A DNA stretch of 55,778 bases from JBKBMT01 sp046295655 (GTDB lineage: Bacteria; Pseudomonadota; Alphaproteobacteria; Rhodobacterales; Rhodobacteraceae), in contig JBKBMT010000008.1 of assembly GCA_046295655.1 (NCBI GenBank), forward strand, positions 1 to 55,778, given 5' to 3'. How positions within the stretch are numbered: the stretch's first letter is position 1; each line of letters begins with the position of its first letter. Below the pieces are notes generated by a model. The model made no database searches and was not told where the DNA came from. It saw only the letters and a list, made by a program, of their open reading frames with translations. A program made the translations under genes and the position numbers. Shown piece after piece: positions 40,753-49,524 of the stretch.

Positions 40753-42507
40753 ATGCCCGAGCCTGCCTCCGATTCCGGTTCCGATGACGAAGCCGCCCTG
40801 CGCGCGCGCATCGTCGAGCGGCTGTATGATGTTGCCGTCGATCCGGTCCGGCTCGAGGATCTGGTCGAATTGTGGGAGGATCGGTTCGGCCGTCTGCGCC
40901 AGGACGCCGCCCATGGCGTCGTGCCGATGGAGGATTCGGAACTGCTGGCCCATGCCGGCCGTGCAGCCGTGTTTCTGGAGCGGCACGACAACCTCCCGCC
41001 CGAGGACCGCCGGATTCCGGCGCTTGACGAGATCAGCAGATCCGCCGCCTTTGTCGCAGACGGCAGCGGCGCGATCACGGCGTGCAACCGCGCGGCAGAG
41101 ATCGCCTTCGGCATATCCGCCGGCGGTCAGGTGCGGCAGCTGCCGTTCGACGGCGATGATTGCCGGACCCTGACCGCCTGCCTGCGGCGCGTGGTTGCGG
41201 GGCGGCCTGAAGGGTCTGGTATGCTGCGCCTGCGTTCGACCAGGTCGGGCGGCCCCGTCATCCTGCGGGTGACGCCGGTCACGGGCCCCGAACGCACCCG
41301 GCTTGCCCTGGTCGTCTCGACCGAACTTGTCTGGCCCGAGGGGTTCGAGGCGACGGTGCGCGATGCCTTCGATCTGACCGCTGCCGAGGTCGAGATCGTG
41401 CGCGGCATCGCGATCGGACTGCCGATGCGCGAGATCGCCGCCGTCCGCGGGCGGTCACCCGAGACGGTCCGCACCCAGATGCGGTCGATCCTTGCCAAGA
41501 CCGAGACCCATTCCCAGGCCGAGCTGGTGCGCGTGGTGCTCGGTCTGATGGATCTGGCGCAGCCCCATGCGGCGGACGGCGACCGACCGCCGACGGCTCC
41601 GCCGGGTGCGCTTGGCGACCTGCCGTTCGATAGTGTCGTCACGCCCGACGGGCGACGCCTGACATGGATCGAGTTCGGCGACCCGGAAGGCGCGCCCTGC
41701 CTGTTCATGCCGATCGACTTTGCCATGAGCCGCTGGCCGGCGCCGGCGGAGCATGCCGCCGCCGACCGCGGCATCCGGGTCATCGTGCCGCTGCGCCAGG
41801 GCTACGGCCCGACCGACCTGTTGCCGCGGGGGCTCGACCATCTCACCGGCTGCACGATGGATTACGCTGCGGTGCTGGATGCGCTGGGCGTAAGGGATGC
41901 GGCGGTGATCGCGCTGGGGTCCGACATCCGCTATGCGATGAACCTTGCCAACCTTCGCCCCGATCTGGTGTCGGGAATAATCGGCTGTGCCGCACAGCTT
42001 CCGATCCAGAGCGCGGCACAGTACGAACGGATGGACAAGTGGCAACGCTTCATCCAGGCGAATGCGCGCTACGCGCCGAAGGTGCTGCCGTTCCTCGTCC
42101 GGGCCGGGTTCTCTTTCGCCCGCAAGCTGGGGAAGGAGCGGTTCTTCCGCGTCGCCTACGGCAATTCCCGCGCCGACATGAAGGCCTTCGACCGGCCGGA
42201 GATCCGCGATGCGGTGCTGCGCGGCACCGAGGTCATGCTGGGCCGCGACTTCAACGCGGTCGAGGCGTTCGCCGCCGAGTGCCTCGATGCCGAGCGCGAC
42301 TGGTCAGGGGTGGTCCGCGCCTGCCGGGTGCCGGTTCTTCTGATGCAGGGTGACGAGGACGTGCAGACACCACTTCAGACGGTGCGGGAACAGATGCAGG
42401 ACTATCCGCATCTGCAGTTCCGTTTCCTTCCCGGAAACGGAATGTTGCTGTTCTTTGCCGAATGGCCGCAGGTGCTTGACGAGCTCGAAAGATTCTTGCG
42501 CCGCTGA
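40753..42507 (+). CDS. LuxR-type regulator fused to a degenerate alpha/beta hydrolase domain
   Basis: Unusual 584-residue protein. Residues ~90-190 look PAS-like (GSGAITACNRAAEIAFGI), residues ~205-265 form a LuxR/FixJ helix-turn-helix (LTAAEVEIVRGIAIGLPMREIA, SPETVRTQMRSI), and residues ~290-584 form an alpha/beta hydrolase fold. In the hydrolase the nucleophile elbow reads LGSDIRY, with Asp391 at the usual Ser position and no small residues after it. The acid is probably Asp536 (GDEDVQTP), and the His site is Asn562 (PGNGML). It may therefore bind rather than hydrolyse a ligand. The ATG at 40753 gives the expected acidic start. Confidence 0.8.
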   Translation: MPEPASDSGSDDEAALRARIVERLYDVAVDPVRLEDLVELWEDRFGRLRQDAAHGVVPMEDSELLAHAGRAAVFLERHDNLPPEDRRIPALDEISRSAAFVADGSGAITACNRAAEIAFGISAGGQVRQLPFDGDDCRTLTACLRRVVAGRPEGSGMLRLRSTRSGGPVILRVTPVTGPERTRLALVVSTELVWPEGFEATVRDAFDLTAAEVEIVRGIAIGLPMREIAAVRGRSPETVRTQMRSILAKTETHSQAELVRVVLGLMDLAQPHAADGDRPPTAPPGALGDLPFDSVVTPDGRRLTWIEFGDPEGAPCLFMPIDFAMSRWPAPAEHAAADRGIRVIVPLRQGYGPTDLLPRGLDHLTGCTMDYAAVLDALGVRDAAVIALGSDIRYAMNLANLRPDLVSGIIGCAAQLPIQSAAQYERMDKWQRFIQANARYAPKVLPFLVRAGFSFARKLGKERFFRVAYGNSRADMKAFDRPEIRDAVLRGTEVMLGRDFNAVEAFAAECLDAERDWSGVVRACRVPVLLMQGDEDVQTPLQTVREQMQDYPHLQFRFLPGNGMLLFFAEWPQVLDELERFLRR

Positions 42508-42626
42508 CCTGACGAAGCGGGCGGATACCCCAAACGCGGTATGCGTGCGTTACACGAATCATCTATCACAGCCTCATTGGTCCCGTCGTAAGTGACAGAT
42601 TTTCAGGCAGACCTTTGTCGGACCCG

Positions 42627-42655
42627 GCGGCGGCAAACCCCACGGGTGCCGCCGC
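42627..42655 (+). repeat. Perfect 9-bp inverted repeat before ppk2
   Basis: GCGGCGGCA (42627-42635) and TGCCGCCGC (42647-42655) with an 11-base loop. It could end the LuxR-hydrolase transcript, but only a weak pyrimidine stretch follows, so its role is open. Confidence 0.45.
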
Positions 42656-42729
42656 TTCCGTTCGGGCATGTCGCCTTCGCGACCGGAGCGTGTCGCACCG
42701 GCATCTCCTGCCCGCTCCCGTCCGCTACC

Positions 42730-42743
42730 TTGATCCGTGTCAT
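42730..42743 (+). promoter_or_regulatory. FNR-like box upstream of ppk2
   Basis: TTGATCCGTGTCAT matches TTGAT-N4-GTCAA at all but the last base and differs from the ccoN box at only two of 14 positions. It is centred about 82 bases upstream of the ppk2 ATG. Confidence 0.5.
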
Positions 42744-42818
42744 TGCGGCCGGATTCCCACATCTGCGCATCGTGGAGCCTCGACTTCGTTTCGCGTTACA
42801 GCCGGAGAGACCGATCGC

Positions 42819-43817
42819 ATGAGTGAGGACGTCAGAACACTGCCCGTCGCCGATGCAACCGAGGCCGAGACCACCGACGCCGCGCCGCCCGCAACGACCG
42901 AGAAGGTGCCGCCCGAAGAACCGGTGCGAGCCGAACCTGCCGCCATCTCGGGCCGGCCGCGGAACTTCCCGGTGGTCGATCCCGACCGCATCCGTCTGGG
43001 CTTCGAAACCGGCCGCTATCCCTATCCCCGCCTGATGGGCCGGGCACCCTACGAGGCCGAGAAGGCGCGGCTTCAGGCCGAACTTCTGAAGGTGCAGCTG
43101 TGGGCCCAGGACACGGGGCAGAAGTTCGTGATCCTGTTCGAAGGTCGCGATGCGGCCGGCAAGGGCGGTACCATCAAGCGGTTCATGGAGCATCTGAATC
43201 CACGCTACGCCCGCGTCGTCGCGCTGACCAAGCCCACCGAGAAGGAAAAGGGCGAATGGTACTTCCAGCGCTACATCGCGCATCTGCCGACCGCGGGCGA
43301 AATGGTCTTCTATGACCGCAGCTGGTACAACCGTGCCGGGGTCGAGCGGGTGATGGGCTTCTGCACTCCGGTCGAGTATCTGGAATTCATGCGGCAGGCG
43401 CCGGAGTTCGAGCGGATGCTGGTCCGGTCCGGAATAAGGCTCTACAAATACTGGTTTTCGGTGACGCAGGAAGAGCAGCGCAAGCGTTTCCTCGCGCGCG
43501 AGACCGATCCGCTGAAACGGTGGAAGCTGTCGCCGATCGACAAGGCCAGCCTCGGACGCTGGGACGACTATACCGAGGCGAAGGAGGCGATGTTCTTCTA
43601 TACCGACACCGCCGATGCGCCCTGGGTCATCGTCAAGTCGAACGACAAGAAGCGCGCGCGGCTGAACGCCATGCGGCACTTCCTGTCCACGCTCGACTAT
43701 CCCGACAAGGACCCCGAAGTGGCGCTGCCGCCCGATCCGCTGATCGTCGGCCGCGCGGCCAGCGTCATTCCCGCTGCCGGCCATATCCCGGAAAGCGCGC
43801 TCAATCCCCTGGGTTGA
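42819..43817 (+). CDS. ppk2: Polyphosphate kinase 2
   Basis: Transfers phosphate between polyphosphate and nucleotides (PPK2 family, class I-like single-domain form). The 332-residue protein has an acidic/Ala/Pro-rich N-terminal tail (~1-50), Walker A GRDAAGKGGTIKRF, the lid region with KGEWYFQRY, and Walker B VFYDRSWYNRAGVE. ATG 42819 has GGAGAG nine bases upstream. Preceded by a FNR-like box. Whether it favours ADP or GDP cannot be read from sequence. Confidence 0.94.
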   Translation: MSEDVRTLPVADATEAETTDAAPPATTEKVPPEEPVRAEPAAISGRPRNFPVVDPDRIRLGFETGRYPYPRLMGRAPYEAEKARLQAELLKVQLWAQDTGQKFVILFEGRDAAGKGGTIKRFMEHLNPRYARVVALTKPTEKEKGEWYFQRYIAHLPTAGEMVFYDRSWYNRAGVERVMGFCTPVEYLEFMRQAPEFERMLVRSGIRLYKYWFSVTQEEQRKRFLARETDPLKRWKLSPIDKASLGRWDDYTEAKEAMFFYTDTADAPWVIVKSNDKKRARLNAMRHFLSTLDYPDKDPEVALPPDPLIVGRAASVIPAAGHIPESALNPLG

Positions 43818-43854
43818 TCTTGCCTGCGGGTGCCGCTGCGGTCACCATCGGCGC

Positions 43855-44481
43855 ATGTGGAACGATCGCTATGCGACGCCCGAATACATCTTCGGCACCG
43901 CGCCGGCCGATTTCCTGCGCCGCGTCGCGCCGCTGATTCCGGCAGGCGCCGAGGTTCTGTGCCTCGCCGATGGCGAGGGGCGCAACTCGGTCTGGCTGGC
44001 GGAGCGAGGCTGCCGGGTCACGGCCACGGAGCCTTCTGCGAACGCACTGGCGAAGGCCCGGGCACTTGCGGCGGCGCGCGATGTGGCGGTGGATTTCCGG
44101 CAGGTGCCTGTCGAGGACTGGGACTGGCGGGCGGAGGCCTTCGATGCCGTCGCCGGCATCTTCATCCAGTTCGCGGGCCCCGATCTGCGGGCGCGGATTC
44201 ACGCCGGGATCGCGCACACGCTCCGGCCCGGGGGGCTGGTCCTTCTGCACGGCTATGCGCTGCGGCAGCCGGCCTATGGCACGGGCGGACCGCGCGATGC
44301 GGCCCACCTTTACGACCTTCCGGCATTGCGGGCCGATTTCCCCGGATGGGAGGTCCTGGTCGCGCAAGACCACGACGCCGATCTGAACGAGGGCACGCGC
44401 CATGTCGGCCGGTCCGCGCTTGTCGATTTCGTGGCGCGCAAGCCGGGGCCGGGCATGGACGCAGCCGGCGCGCTTCGCTAA
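43855..44481 (+). CDS. Class I SAM-dependent methyltransferase
   Basis: Cytoplasmic methyltransferase of 208 residues, of the small TehB-like kind. The SAM-binding motif I is in VLCLADGEGRNSVWLAERG, followed by VTATEPS and the motif near HTLRPGGLVLLHGY. The opening MWNDRYATPEYIFG is typical for this group. The substrate is unknown. It lies 37 bases after ppk2 and 30 before aroA, so it may share their transcript. Confidence 0.9.
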   Translation: MWNDRYATPEYIFGTAPADFLRRVAPLIPAGAEVLCLADGEGRNSVWLAERGCRVTATEPSANALAKARALAAARDVAVDFRQVPVEDWDWRAEAFDAVAGIFIQFAGPDLRARIHAGIAHTLRPGGLVLLHGYALRQPAYGTGGPRDAAHLYDLPALRADFPGWEVLVAQDHDADLNEGTRHVGRSALVDFVARKPGPGMDAAGALR

Positions 44482-44511
44482 GGCTCGGCGCGAACCGATC
44501 GCGAGGCCCCG

Positions 44512-45858
44512 ATGTCCGCCCATGCAGAGCCAAAGCCGATGACCGCCCGCGCCGCGGGACCGCTCCGCGGCGTGGCCGAGGTGCCGGGCGACAAGTCGAT
44601 CAGCCACCGCGCGCTGATACTCGGTGCCCTGTCGGTCGGCGAGACCCGGGTGACCGGCCTGCTGGAAGGGCAGGACGTGCTGGACACCGCCGCGGCGATG
44701 CGTGCCTTCGGGGCCGACGTGGTTCGGCACGGGCCGGGTTCGTGGTCGGTTCATGGTGTCGGGACCGGCGGCTTTGCCGAGCCCGAGGCGGTAATCGACT
44801 GCGGCAATTCCGGCACCGGCGTGCGGCTCATCATGGGGGCGATGGCCACGACCCCGATCACCGCGACCTTCACAGGCGATGCGAGCCTGCGCAAGCGGCC
44901 GATGGGACGCGTCACCGACCCGCTGGCGCTGTTCGGCGCCCGGGCCTACGGCCGTGCCGGCGGCCGGCTGCCCATGACCATTGTCGGCGCGGCGGATCCT
45001 GTTCCGGTGCGCTATGCCGTGCCCGTGCCCTCGGCGCAGGTGAAGTCGGCGGTTTTGCTGGCCGGGCTGAACGCGCCGGGGCACACCGTGGTGATCGAGC
45101 GCGAGGCGACGCGGGATCATACAGAACGGATGCTCGCCGGTTTCGGCGCCGCGGTTTCGGTGGAGACAACGGCCGAGGGGCGTGCCATCACCCTGGCCGG
45201 CCAGCCCGAGCTGCGGCCGCAGGCGGTCATCGTTCCGCGCGATCCGTCCTCGGCGGCCTTCCCGGTCTGTGCCGCGCTGATCGTGCCGGGCTCCGAGATC
45301 GCCGTGCCCGGCGTCAGCCGCAATCCGACGCGCGACGGGCTTTACGTCACGCTGCTCGAGATGGGCGCCGACATCGCCTTCCAGAACCCGCGCGAGGAGG
45401 GCGGCGAGCCGGTCGCCGACCTGCGCGTCCGCTTCTCGGGCGACATGCGCGGCGTCGAGACCCCGCCGGACCGGGCAGCCAGCATGATCGACGAATTCCC
45501 CGTGCTGTCGGTGGTCGCGGCCAATGCCACCGGGCGGACGGTGATGCGGGGGGTGCGGGAACTGCGGGTCAAGGAAAGCGACCGGATCGACGCCATGGCA
45601 CGCGGGCTCGAAGCCTGCGGCGTGCGGGTCGAGGAGGACGAGGATACGCTGATCGTGCACGGCACGGGGGCCGGCGGCGTGCCGGGCGGGGCGACCTGTG
45701 CGGTGCATCTGGACCACCGGATCGCGATGAGTTTTCTCGTCCTCGGTCTGGCGGCGCGCCGGCCGGTCGGGGTTGACGATGCCGGCCCGGTCGCGACCTC
45801 TTTCCCGGCTTTCGGTGCGCTGATGGCCGGTCTTGGCGCCGATATCTCGGCCGGTTGA
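44512..45858 (+). CDS. aroA: 3-phosphoshikimate 1-carboxyvinyltransferase (EPSP synthase)
   Basis: Shikimate-pathway enzyme that joins shikimate-3-phosphate and phosphoenolpyruvate. The 448-residue protein has the PEP/S3P motifs PGDKSISHRAL, CGNSGTGVRL, RPMGRVTDPL, ELRVKESDRI and LDHRIAMSF. The overall sequence resembles the class II type. ATG 44512 has GAGG upstream. It is followed by cmk after 12 bases, a conserved pair upstream of rpsA in alphaproteobacteria. Confidence 0.97.
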   Translation: MSAHAEPKPMTARAAGPLRGVAEVPGDKSISHRALILGALSVGETRVTGLLEGQDVLDTAAAMRAFGADVVRHGPGSWSVHGVGTGGFAEPEAVIDCGNSGTGVRLIMGAMATTPITATFTGDASLRKRPMGRVTDPLALFGARAYGRAGGRLPMTIVGAADPVPVRYAVPVPSAQVKSAVLLAGLNAPGHTVVIEREATRDHTERMLAGFGAAVSVETTAEGRAITLAGQPELRPQAVIVPRDPSSAAFPVCAALIVPGSEIAVPGVSRNPTRDGLYVTLLEMGADIAFQNPREEGGEPVADLRVRFSGDMRGVETPPDRAASMIDEFPVLSVVAANATGRTVMRGVRELRVKESDRIDAMARGLEACGVRVEEDEDTLIVHGTGAGGVPGGATCAVHLDHRIAMSFLVLGLAARRPVGVDDAGPVATSFPAFGALMAGLGADISAG

Positions 45859-45870
45859 AGGGCGGCAACG

Positions 45871-46467
45871 GTGAAGAACAGTCCCTTCACCGTTGCCATC
45901 GACGGGCCCGCCGCCGCCGGGAAGGGCACCATTGCGCGGGCCGTCGCGGCGCGGTTCGGGCTGGCCCATCTCGATACCGGGCTGCTCTATCGGGCGGTCG
46001 CGGCGAAGGGGGGTGATCCGGTGGCGGCGGCGCGCGGGCTGGCGCCGCAGGACCTTGCCCGCCCCGACCTGCGGACGCTGGCGGCCGGGCAGGCGGCGAG
46101 CCGGGTGGCGGCCATCCCCGAGGTGCGCGAGGCGCTGGTGGAGTTCCAGCGGCTGTTCGCCCGCCGACCGGGCGGTGCGGTTCTGGACGGCCGCGACATC
46201 GGCACGGTCATCTGCCCCGAGGCCGAGGTGAAGCTCTATGTCACCGCCTCGCCCGAAGCGCGCGCCCGTCGCCGCTGGCTCGAAGTCGGCGGCGACGCGG
46301 ATGCGGTCCTGGCCGAGGTGCGCGAGCGCGACGCCCGCGACATGGGCCGCGCAGACGCGCCGCTGCGTCCGGCCCCGGATGCCCTGATCCTGGACACCAG
46401 TTCCATGACCATCGACGACGCCGTGTCGGCCGCGGTTCGTGCAGTGGCCGCGCGGATGGAGGCCTGA
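45871..46467 (+). CDS. cmk: Cytidylate kinase
   Basis: Phosphorylates CMP and dCMP. The 198-residue protein has the P-loop GPAAAGKGT, the substrate segment LDTGLLYRAV, LDGRDIGTVI and the lid region around RRRWLEVGG. It begins at GTG 45871 with AAGGGCGG nearby. It is on the short side for the family, with no large insertion. It converges on a small membrane protein gene. Confidence 0.95.
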   Translation: MKNSPFTVAIDGPAAAGKGTIARAVAARFGLAHLDTGLLYRAVAAKGGDPVAAARGLAPQDLARPDLRTLAAGQAASRVAAIPEVREALVEFQRLFARRPGGAVLDGRDIGTVICPEAEVKLYVTASPEARARRRWLEVGGDADAVLAEVRERDARDMGRADAPLRPAPDALILDTSSMTIDDAVSAAVRAVAARMEA

Positions 46468-46471
46468 CGGG

Positions 46472-46813
46472 TCAGCCCCGACGGAACCGGCGCCCCAGCC
46501 GGGCACCGAGCCCCGCGGCAAGCATGGCCGGCAGGGACAGAAGCCCGATCAGCACAAGGCCCGGCGGCAGCATCGACAGGCCGGCACCACCGATGGCCAG
46601 CACAGGCGCCAGCGTCCAGACAAGCGCCGCGCCCCAGCGCCACGGGCGGATCGGCGCCAAGGCGCCGAACACCGCCGCAAGGACCAGCGCCAGAGGGTAG
46701 GACAGCTGCCAGAATGCCGGGGCATCCCACGGCTCGGCCCGGCCGGAAAGGATGGCGGTTCCGGTCCAGAGGGCAAGGCCGGCGAGGGCCGCGATGGCGA
46801 GGGTCGGCGACAT
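46472..46813 (-). CDS. Small multi-helix membrane protein of unknown function
   Basis: A 113-residue hydrophobic product with about four predicted helices (for example AIAALAGLALWTGTAIL and LVLAAVFGALAPI) and a basic C-terminus. No family is recognised with confidence. ATG 46813. It sits between convergent cmk and divergent rpsA, where its composition matches neighbours, so it is probably real. Confidence 0.65.
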   Translation of the reverse strand: MSPTLAIAALAGLALWTGTAILSGRAEPWDAPAFWQLSYPLALVLAAVFGALAPIRPWRWGAALVWTLAPVLAIGGAGLSMLPPGLVLIGLLSLPAMLAAGLGARLGRRFRRG

Positions 46814-47052
46814 GGGCGCCGGGGTATCCGGGGACTGTGGCGGTCTCGTGGCGGTCGCGGTGCAGGGTTGCAACGCAGTCCGTCCGCGACTATAGACGCG
46901 CCTGTCGAGACGGCCGCCAGAGCCGGCCGGCAGCGACTTGAGCAGGGTCGGGGCAAGCCGCCGACCCTTCTTGTTTTGGAATACTCCCTTGGCCAAGACC
47001 GGCGGAGCCAACCGCCCGGCCAGCAAAACGGACGATAGGAACCAGAACGCCC

Positions 47053-48735
47053 ATGTGCGCCAAAGCGACGATGGAGGAATTCGAAGCCCTCCTGAAAGAA
47101 AGCTTCGAGATCGACACGCCCGAGGAAGGGTCTGTCGTCAAGGGCAAGGTCATCGCCATCGAGGCGGGCCAGGCCATCATCGATGTCGGCTACAAGATGG
47201 AAGGCCGCGTCGATCTGAAGGAATTCGCCAACCCCGGCGAGGCACCCGAGATCGAGGTGGGCGATGAGGTCGAGGTCTATCTCGACCGCGTGGAAAACGC
47301 CCGCGGCGAGGCCGTCATCAGCCGCGAGAAGGCCAAGCGCGAAGCCGCCTGGGACCGTCTGGAAAAGGCCTATGCGAAGGAAGAGCGGGTCGAAGGCGCC
47401 ATCTTCGGACGTGTCAAGGGCGGCTTTACCGTCGATCTGGGCGGTGCCGTGGCCTTCCTGCCCGGCAGCCAGGTCGATGTGCGCCCGGTGCGTGACGCCG
47501 GCCCGCTGATGGGCATGAAACAGCCCTTCCAGATCCTCAAGATGGACCGTCGGCGCGGCAACATCGTGGTCTCGCGCCGCGCGATCCTCGAAGAGTCCCG
47601 CGCCGAACAGCGGGCCGAGATCATCGGCAAGCTGGCAGAGGGTCAGGTCGTCGATGGCGTGGTCAAGAACATCACCGAATACGGCGCCTTCGTCGATCTG
47701 GGTGGGGTTGACGGGCTTCTGCACGTGACCGACATGGCCTGGCGCCGTGTCAACCATCCGTCCGAGATCCTGAACATCGGCGAGACGGTGAAGGTCCAGG
47801 TCGTCAAGATCAACAAGGACACCCACCGCATCAGCCTCGGCATGAAGCAGCTTCAGGCCGATCCCTGGGATTCGGTCGAGCAGATGTATCCGCTGGGTTC
47901 GGTCCACAAGGGCCGTGTCACCAACATCACCGACTACGGCGCCTTCGTCGAGCTGGAGGCCGGGGTCGAGGGCCTCGTGCATGTCTCGGAAATGTCCTGG
48001 ACCAAGAAGAACGTCCATCCCGGCAAGATCGTCTCGACCAGCCAGGAAGTGGACGTCATGGTGCTGGAGATCGACAGCGCCAAGCGCCGCGTGTCGCTCG
48101 GCCTGAAGCAGGTTCAGCGCAACCCGTGGGAAGTTTTCGCCGAGAAGCATCCGCCGGGAAGCACGATCGAGGGCGAGGTCAAGAACATCACCGAATTCGG
48201 GCTGTTCGTGGGGCTCGAGGGCGACATCGACGGCATGGTGCACCTGTCGGACCTGAGCTGGGACCAGCGCGGCGAGGAAGCGATCCAGAACTACCGCAAG
48301 GGCGATGTCGTCAAGGCCGTGGTCTCGGACGTGGATGTGGAGAAGGAACGTATCTCGCTGTCGATCAAGGCCGCGGGAGACGATACCTTCACCGATGCGG
48401 TGGACGGGGTGAAACGCGGTTCGGTCATCACCGTGACCGTCTCTGCCATCGAGGACGGCGGGATCGAGGTCGATTACAACGGCGCCAAGTCGTTCATCCG
48501 CCGCTCGGACCTGTCGCGCGACCGGTCGGAACAGCGGCCCGACCGGTTCCAGATCGGCGACAAGGTGGATGTGCGCGTGACCAACATCGACCCCAAGACC
48601 CGCCGTCTGGGCCTGTCGATCAAGGCGCGCGAGATCGCCGAGGAGAAGGAGGCGGTGGAACAGTACGGCTCGTCCGACTCCGGCGCCTCGCTGGGCGATA
48701 TCCTGGGCGCAGCGCTGCGCGGCGACCGGAACTGA
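47053..48735 (+). CDS. rpsA: 30S ribosomal protein S1
   Basis: RNA-binding ribosomal protein of 560 residues that brings mRNA to the 30S subunit. It has six S1 OB-fold repeats, seen from the recurring patterns KNITEYGAFVDLG, NITDYGAFVEL and KNITEFGLFVGL with HVTDMAW/HVSEMSW/HLSDLSW. N-terminus MCAKATMEEFEALL fits the alphaproteobacterial form. ATG 47053 has AGGA upstream. A strong intrinsic terminator follows at 48763. Confidence 0.98.
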   Translation: MCAKATMEEFEALLKESFEIDTPEEGSVVKGKVIAIEAGQAIIDVGYKMEGRVDLKEFANPGEAPEIEVGDEVEVYLDRVENARGEAVISREKAKREAAWDRLEKAYAKEERVEGAIFGRVKGGFTVDLGGAVAFLPGSQVDVRPVRDAGPLMGMKQPFQILKMDRRRGNIVVSRRAILEESRAEQRAEIIGKLAEGQVVDGVVKNITEYGAFVDLGGVDGLLHVTDMAWRRVNHPSEILNIGETVKVQVVKINKDTHRISLGMKQLQADPWDSVEQMYPLGSVHKGRVTNITDYGAFVELEAGVEGLVHVSEMSWTKKNVHPGKIVSTSQEVDVMVLEIDSAKRRVSLGLKQVQRNPWEVFAEKHPPGSTIEGEVKNITEFGLFVGLEGDIDGMVHLSDLSWDQRGEEAIQNYRKGDVVKAVVSDVDVEKERISLSIKAAGDDTFTDAVDGVKRGSVITVTVSAIEDGGIEVDYNGAKSFIRRSDLSRDRSEQRPDRFQIGDKVDVRVTNIDPKTRRLGLSIKAREIAEEKEAVEQYGSSDSGASLGDILGAALRGDRN

Positions 48736-48762
48736 CCGGCCAAGGCTGATCGATGCCGCAAG

Positions 48763-48794
48763 GCCCGCGCTCCGGCGCGGGCTTTGTTGTTTTG
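48763..48794 (+). terminator. Intrinsic terminator after rpsA
   Basis: GCCCGCGC/GCGCGGGC form a perfect 8-bp stem with a TCCG loop, followed by TTTGTTGTTTTG. It lies 27 bases after the rpsA stop and separates rpsA from ihfB. Confidence 0.9.
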
Positions 48795-48861
48795 TGCCGG
48801 CAAAATCCGTCCTATAGTCGCCGCAGGGTCCGGGACTGGGCCGCGACGCAGGGAGTTGTCC

Positions 48862-49146
48862 ATGATTAGGTCCGAACTGATCCAGAAGATCGCCGACGAG
48901 AACCCGCACCTGACCCAGCGTCATGTCGAGCGGATCGTGAACACGGTCTTCGAGGAGATCACGGCGGCGCTGGCCCGGGGCGAGCGTGTGGAGTTGCGCG
49001 GCTTCGGCGCCTTCTCGGTCAAGGCGCGGGACGCGCGCACGGGCCGCAACCCCCGCACCGGCGAGGCGGTGGAGGTCGAGGAGAAGCGCGTGCCGTTCTT
49101 CAAGACCGGCAAGCTCCTGCGTGACCGTCTGAACGGTCAGGCGTGA
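48862..49146 (+). CDS. ihfB: Integration host factor subunit beta
   Basis: DNA-bending protein of 94 residues that pairs with IHF-alpha. Family motifs are ELIQKIADENPHL, the beta-arm segment GFGAFSVKARDARTGRNPRTGE and the C-terminal FFKTGKLLRDRLN. ATG 48862 has AGGGAG upstream. It is followed by lapA after three bases. Confidence 0.96.
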   Translation: MIRSELIQKIADENPHLTQRHVERIVNTVFEEITAALARGERVELRGFGAFSVKARDARTGRNPRTGEAVEVEEKRVPFFKTGKLLRDRLNGQA

Positions 49147-49149
49147 CAG

Positions 49150-49521
49150 ATGACCATTCTGCGGTTCCTCAAGTATCTGTTCCTCGTCCTGGTGGCGGTC
49201 GCGCTGGTCACGCTTGCGATGGCCAACCGCGAGCCGGTCGTCCTGCGGCTGCTGCCCGACGATCTGGCGACCTTCTCCGGGCTGGGCCGACAGATCGAAC
49301 TGCCTCTGTTTCTTGTCATTCTGGGCGGTGTCGCGGTGGGAGTGCTGGTCGGATTCGTGTGGGAGTGGCTGCGCGAGCATCGCTATCGGGCAGAGGCGGC
49401 CCGCAAGGCGCGCGAGGTCGAACGGCTGCGTCGCGAGGCCGAGGCGCGTCAGAGCGCACCGGCATCCCAGCAGGACGAGGTTCTGGCGCTGATCGAGGAA
49501 CCGCGGCGCCGGACGGGCTGA
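49150..49521 (+). CDS. lapA: LapA-domain membrane protein (DUF1049)
   Basis: Inner membrane protein of 123 residues with two helices (about 8-25 and 54-74) followed by a cytoplasmic coiled tail rich in Arg and Glu. The pair FLVLVAVALVTLAMANREPV and FLVILGGVAVGVLVGF is the LapA pattern. LapA is linked to lipopolysaccharide assembly in Escherichia coli; the role here is by homology. It lies directly between ihfB and trpF. Confidence 0.85.
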   Translation: MTILRFLKYLFLVLVAVALVTLAMANREPVVLRLLPDDLATFSGLGRQIELPLFLVILGGVAVGVLVGFVWEWLREHRYRAEAARKAREVERLRREAEARQSAPASQQDEVLALIEEPRRRTG

Positions 49522-49524
49522 TCC

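Larger units (their letters stand above)
42508..42818. other. Gap between the LuxR-hydrolase gene and ppk2
   Basis: About 310 bases without a gene. It holds a perfect 9-bp inverted repeat (42627-42655) and a FNR-like box (42730-42743). Nothing else was recognised. Confidence 0.55.

Noticed and set aside
43801..46521. Long minus-strand open frame opposite the methyltransferase, aroA and cmk
   Set aside because: Shadow of three clearly recognised plus-strand genes.
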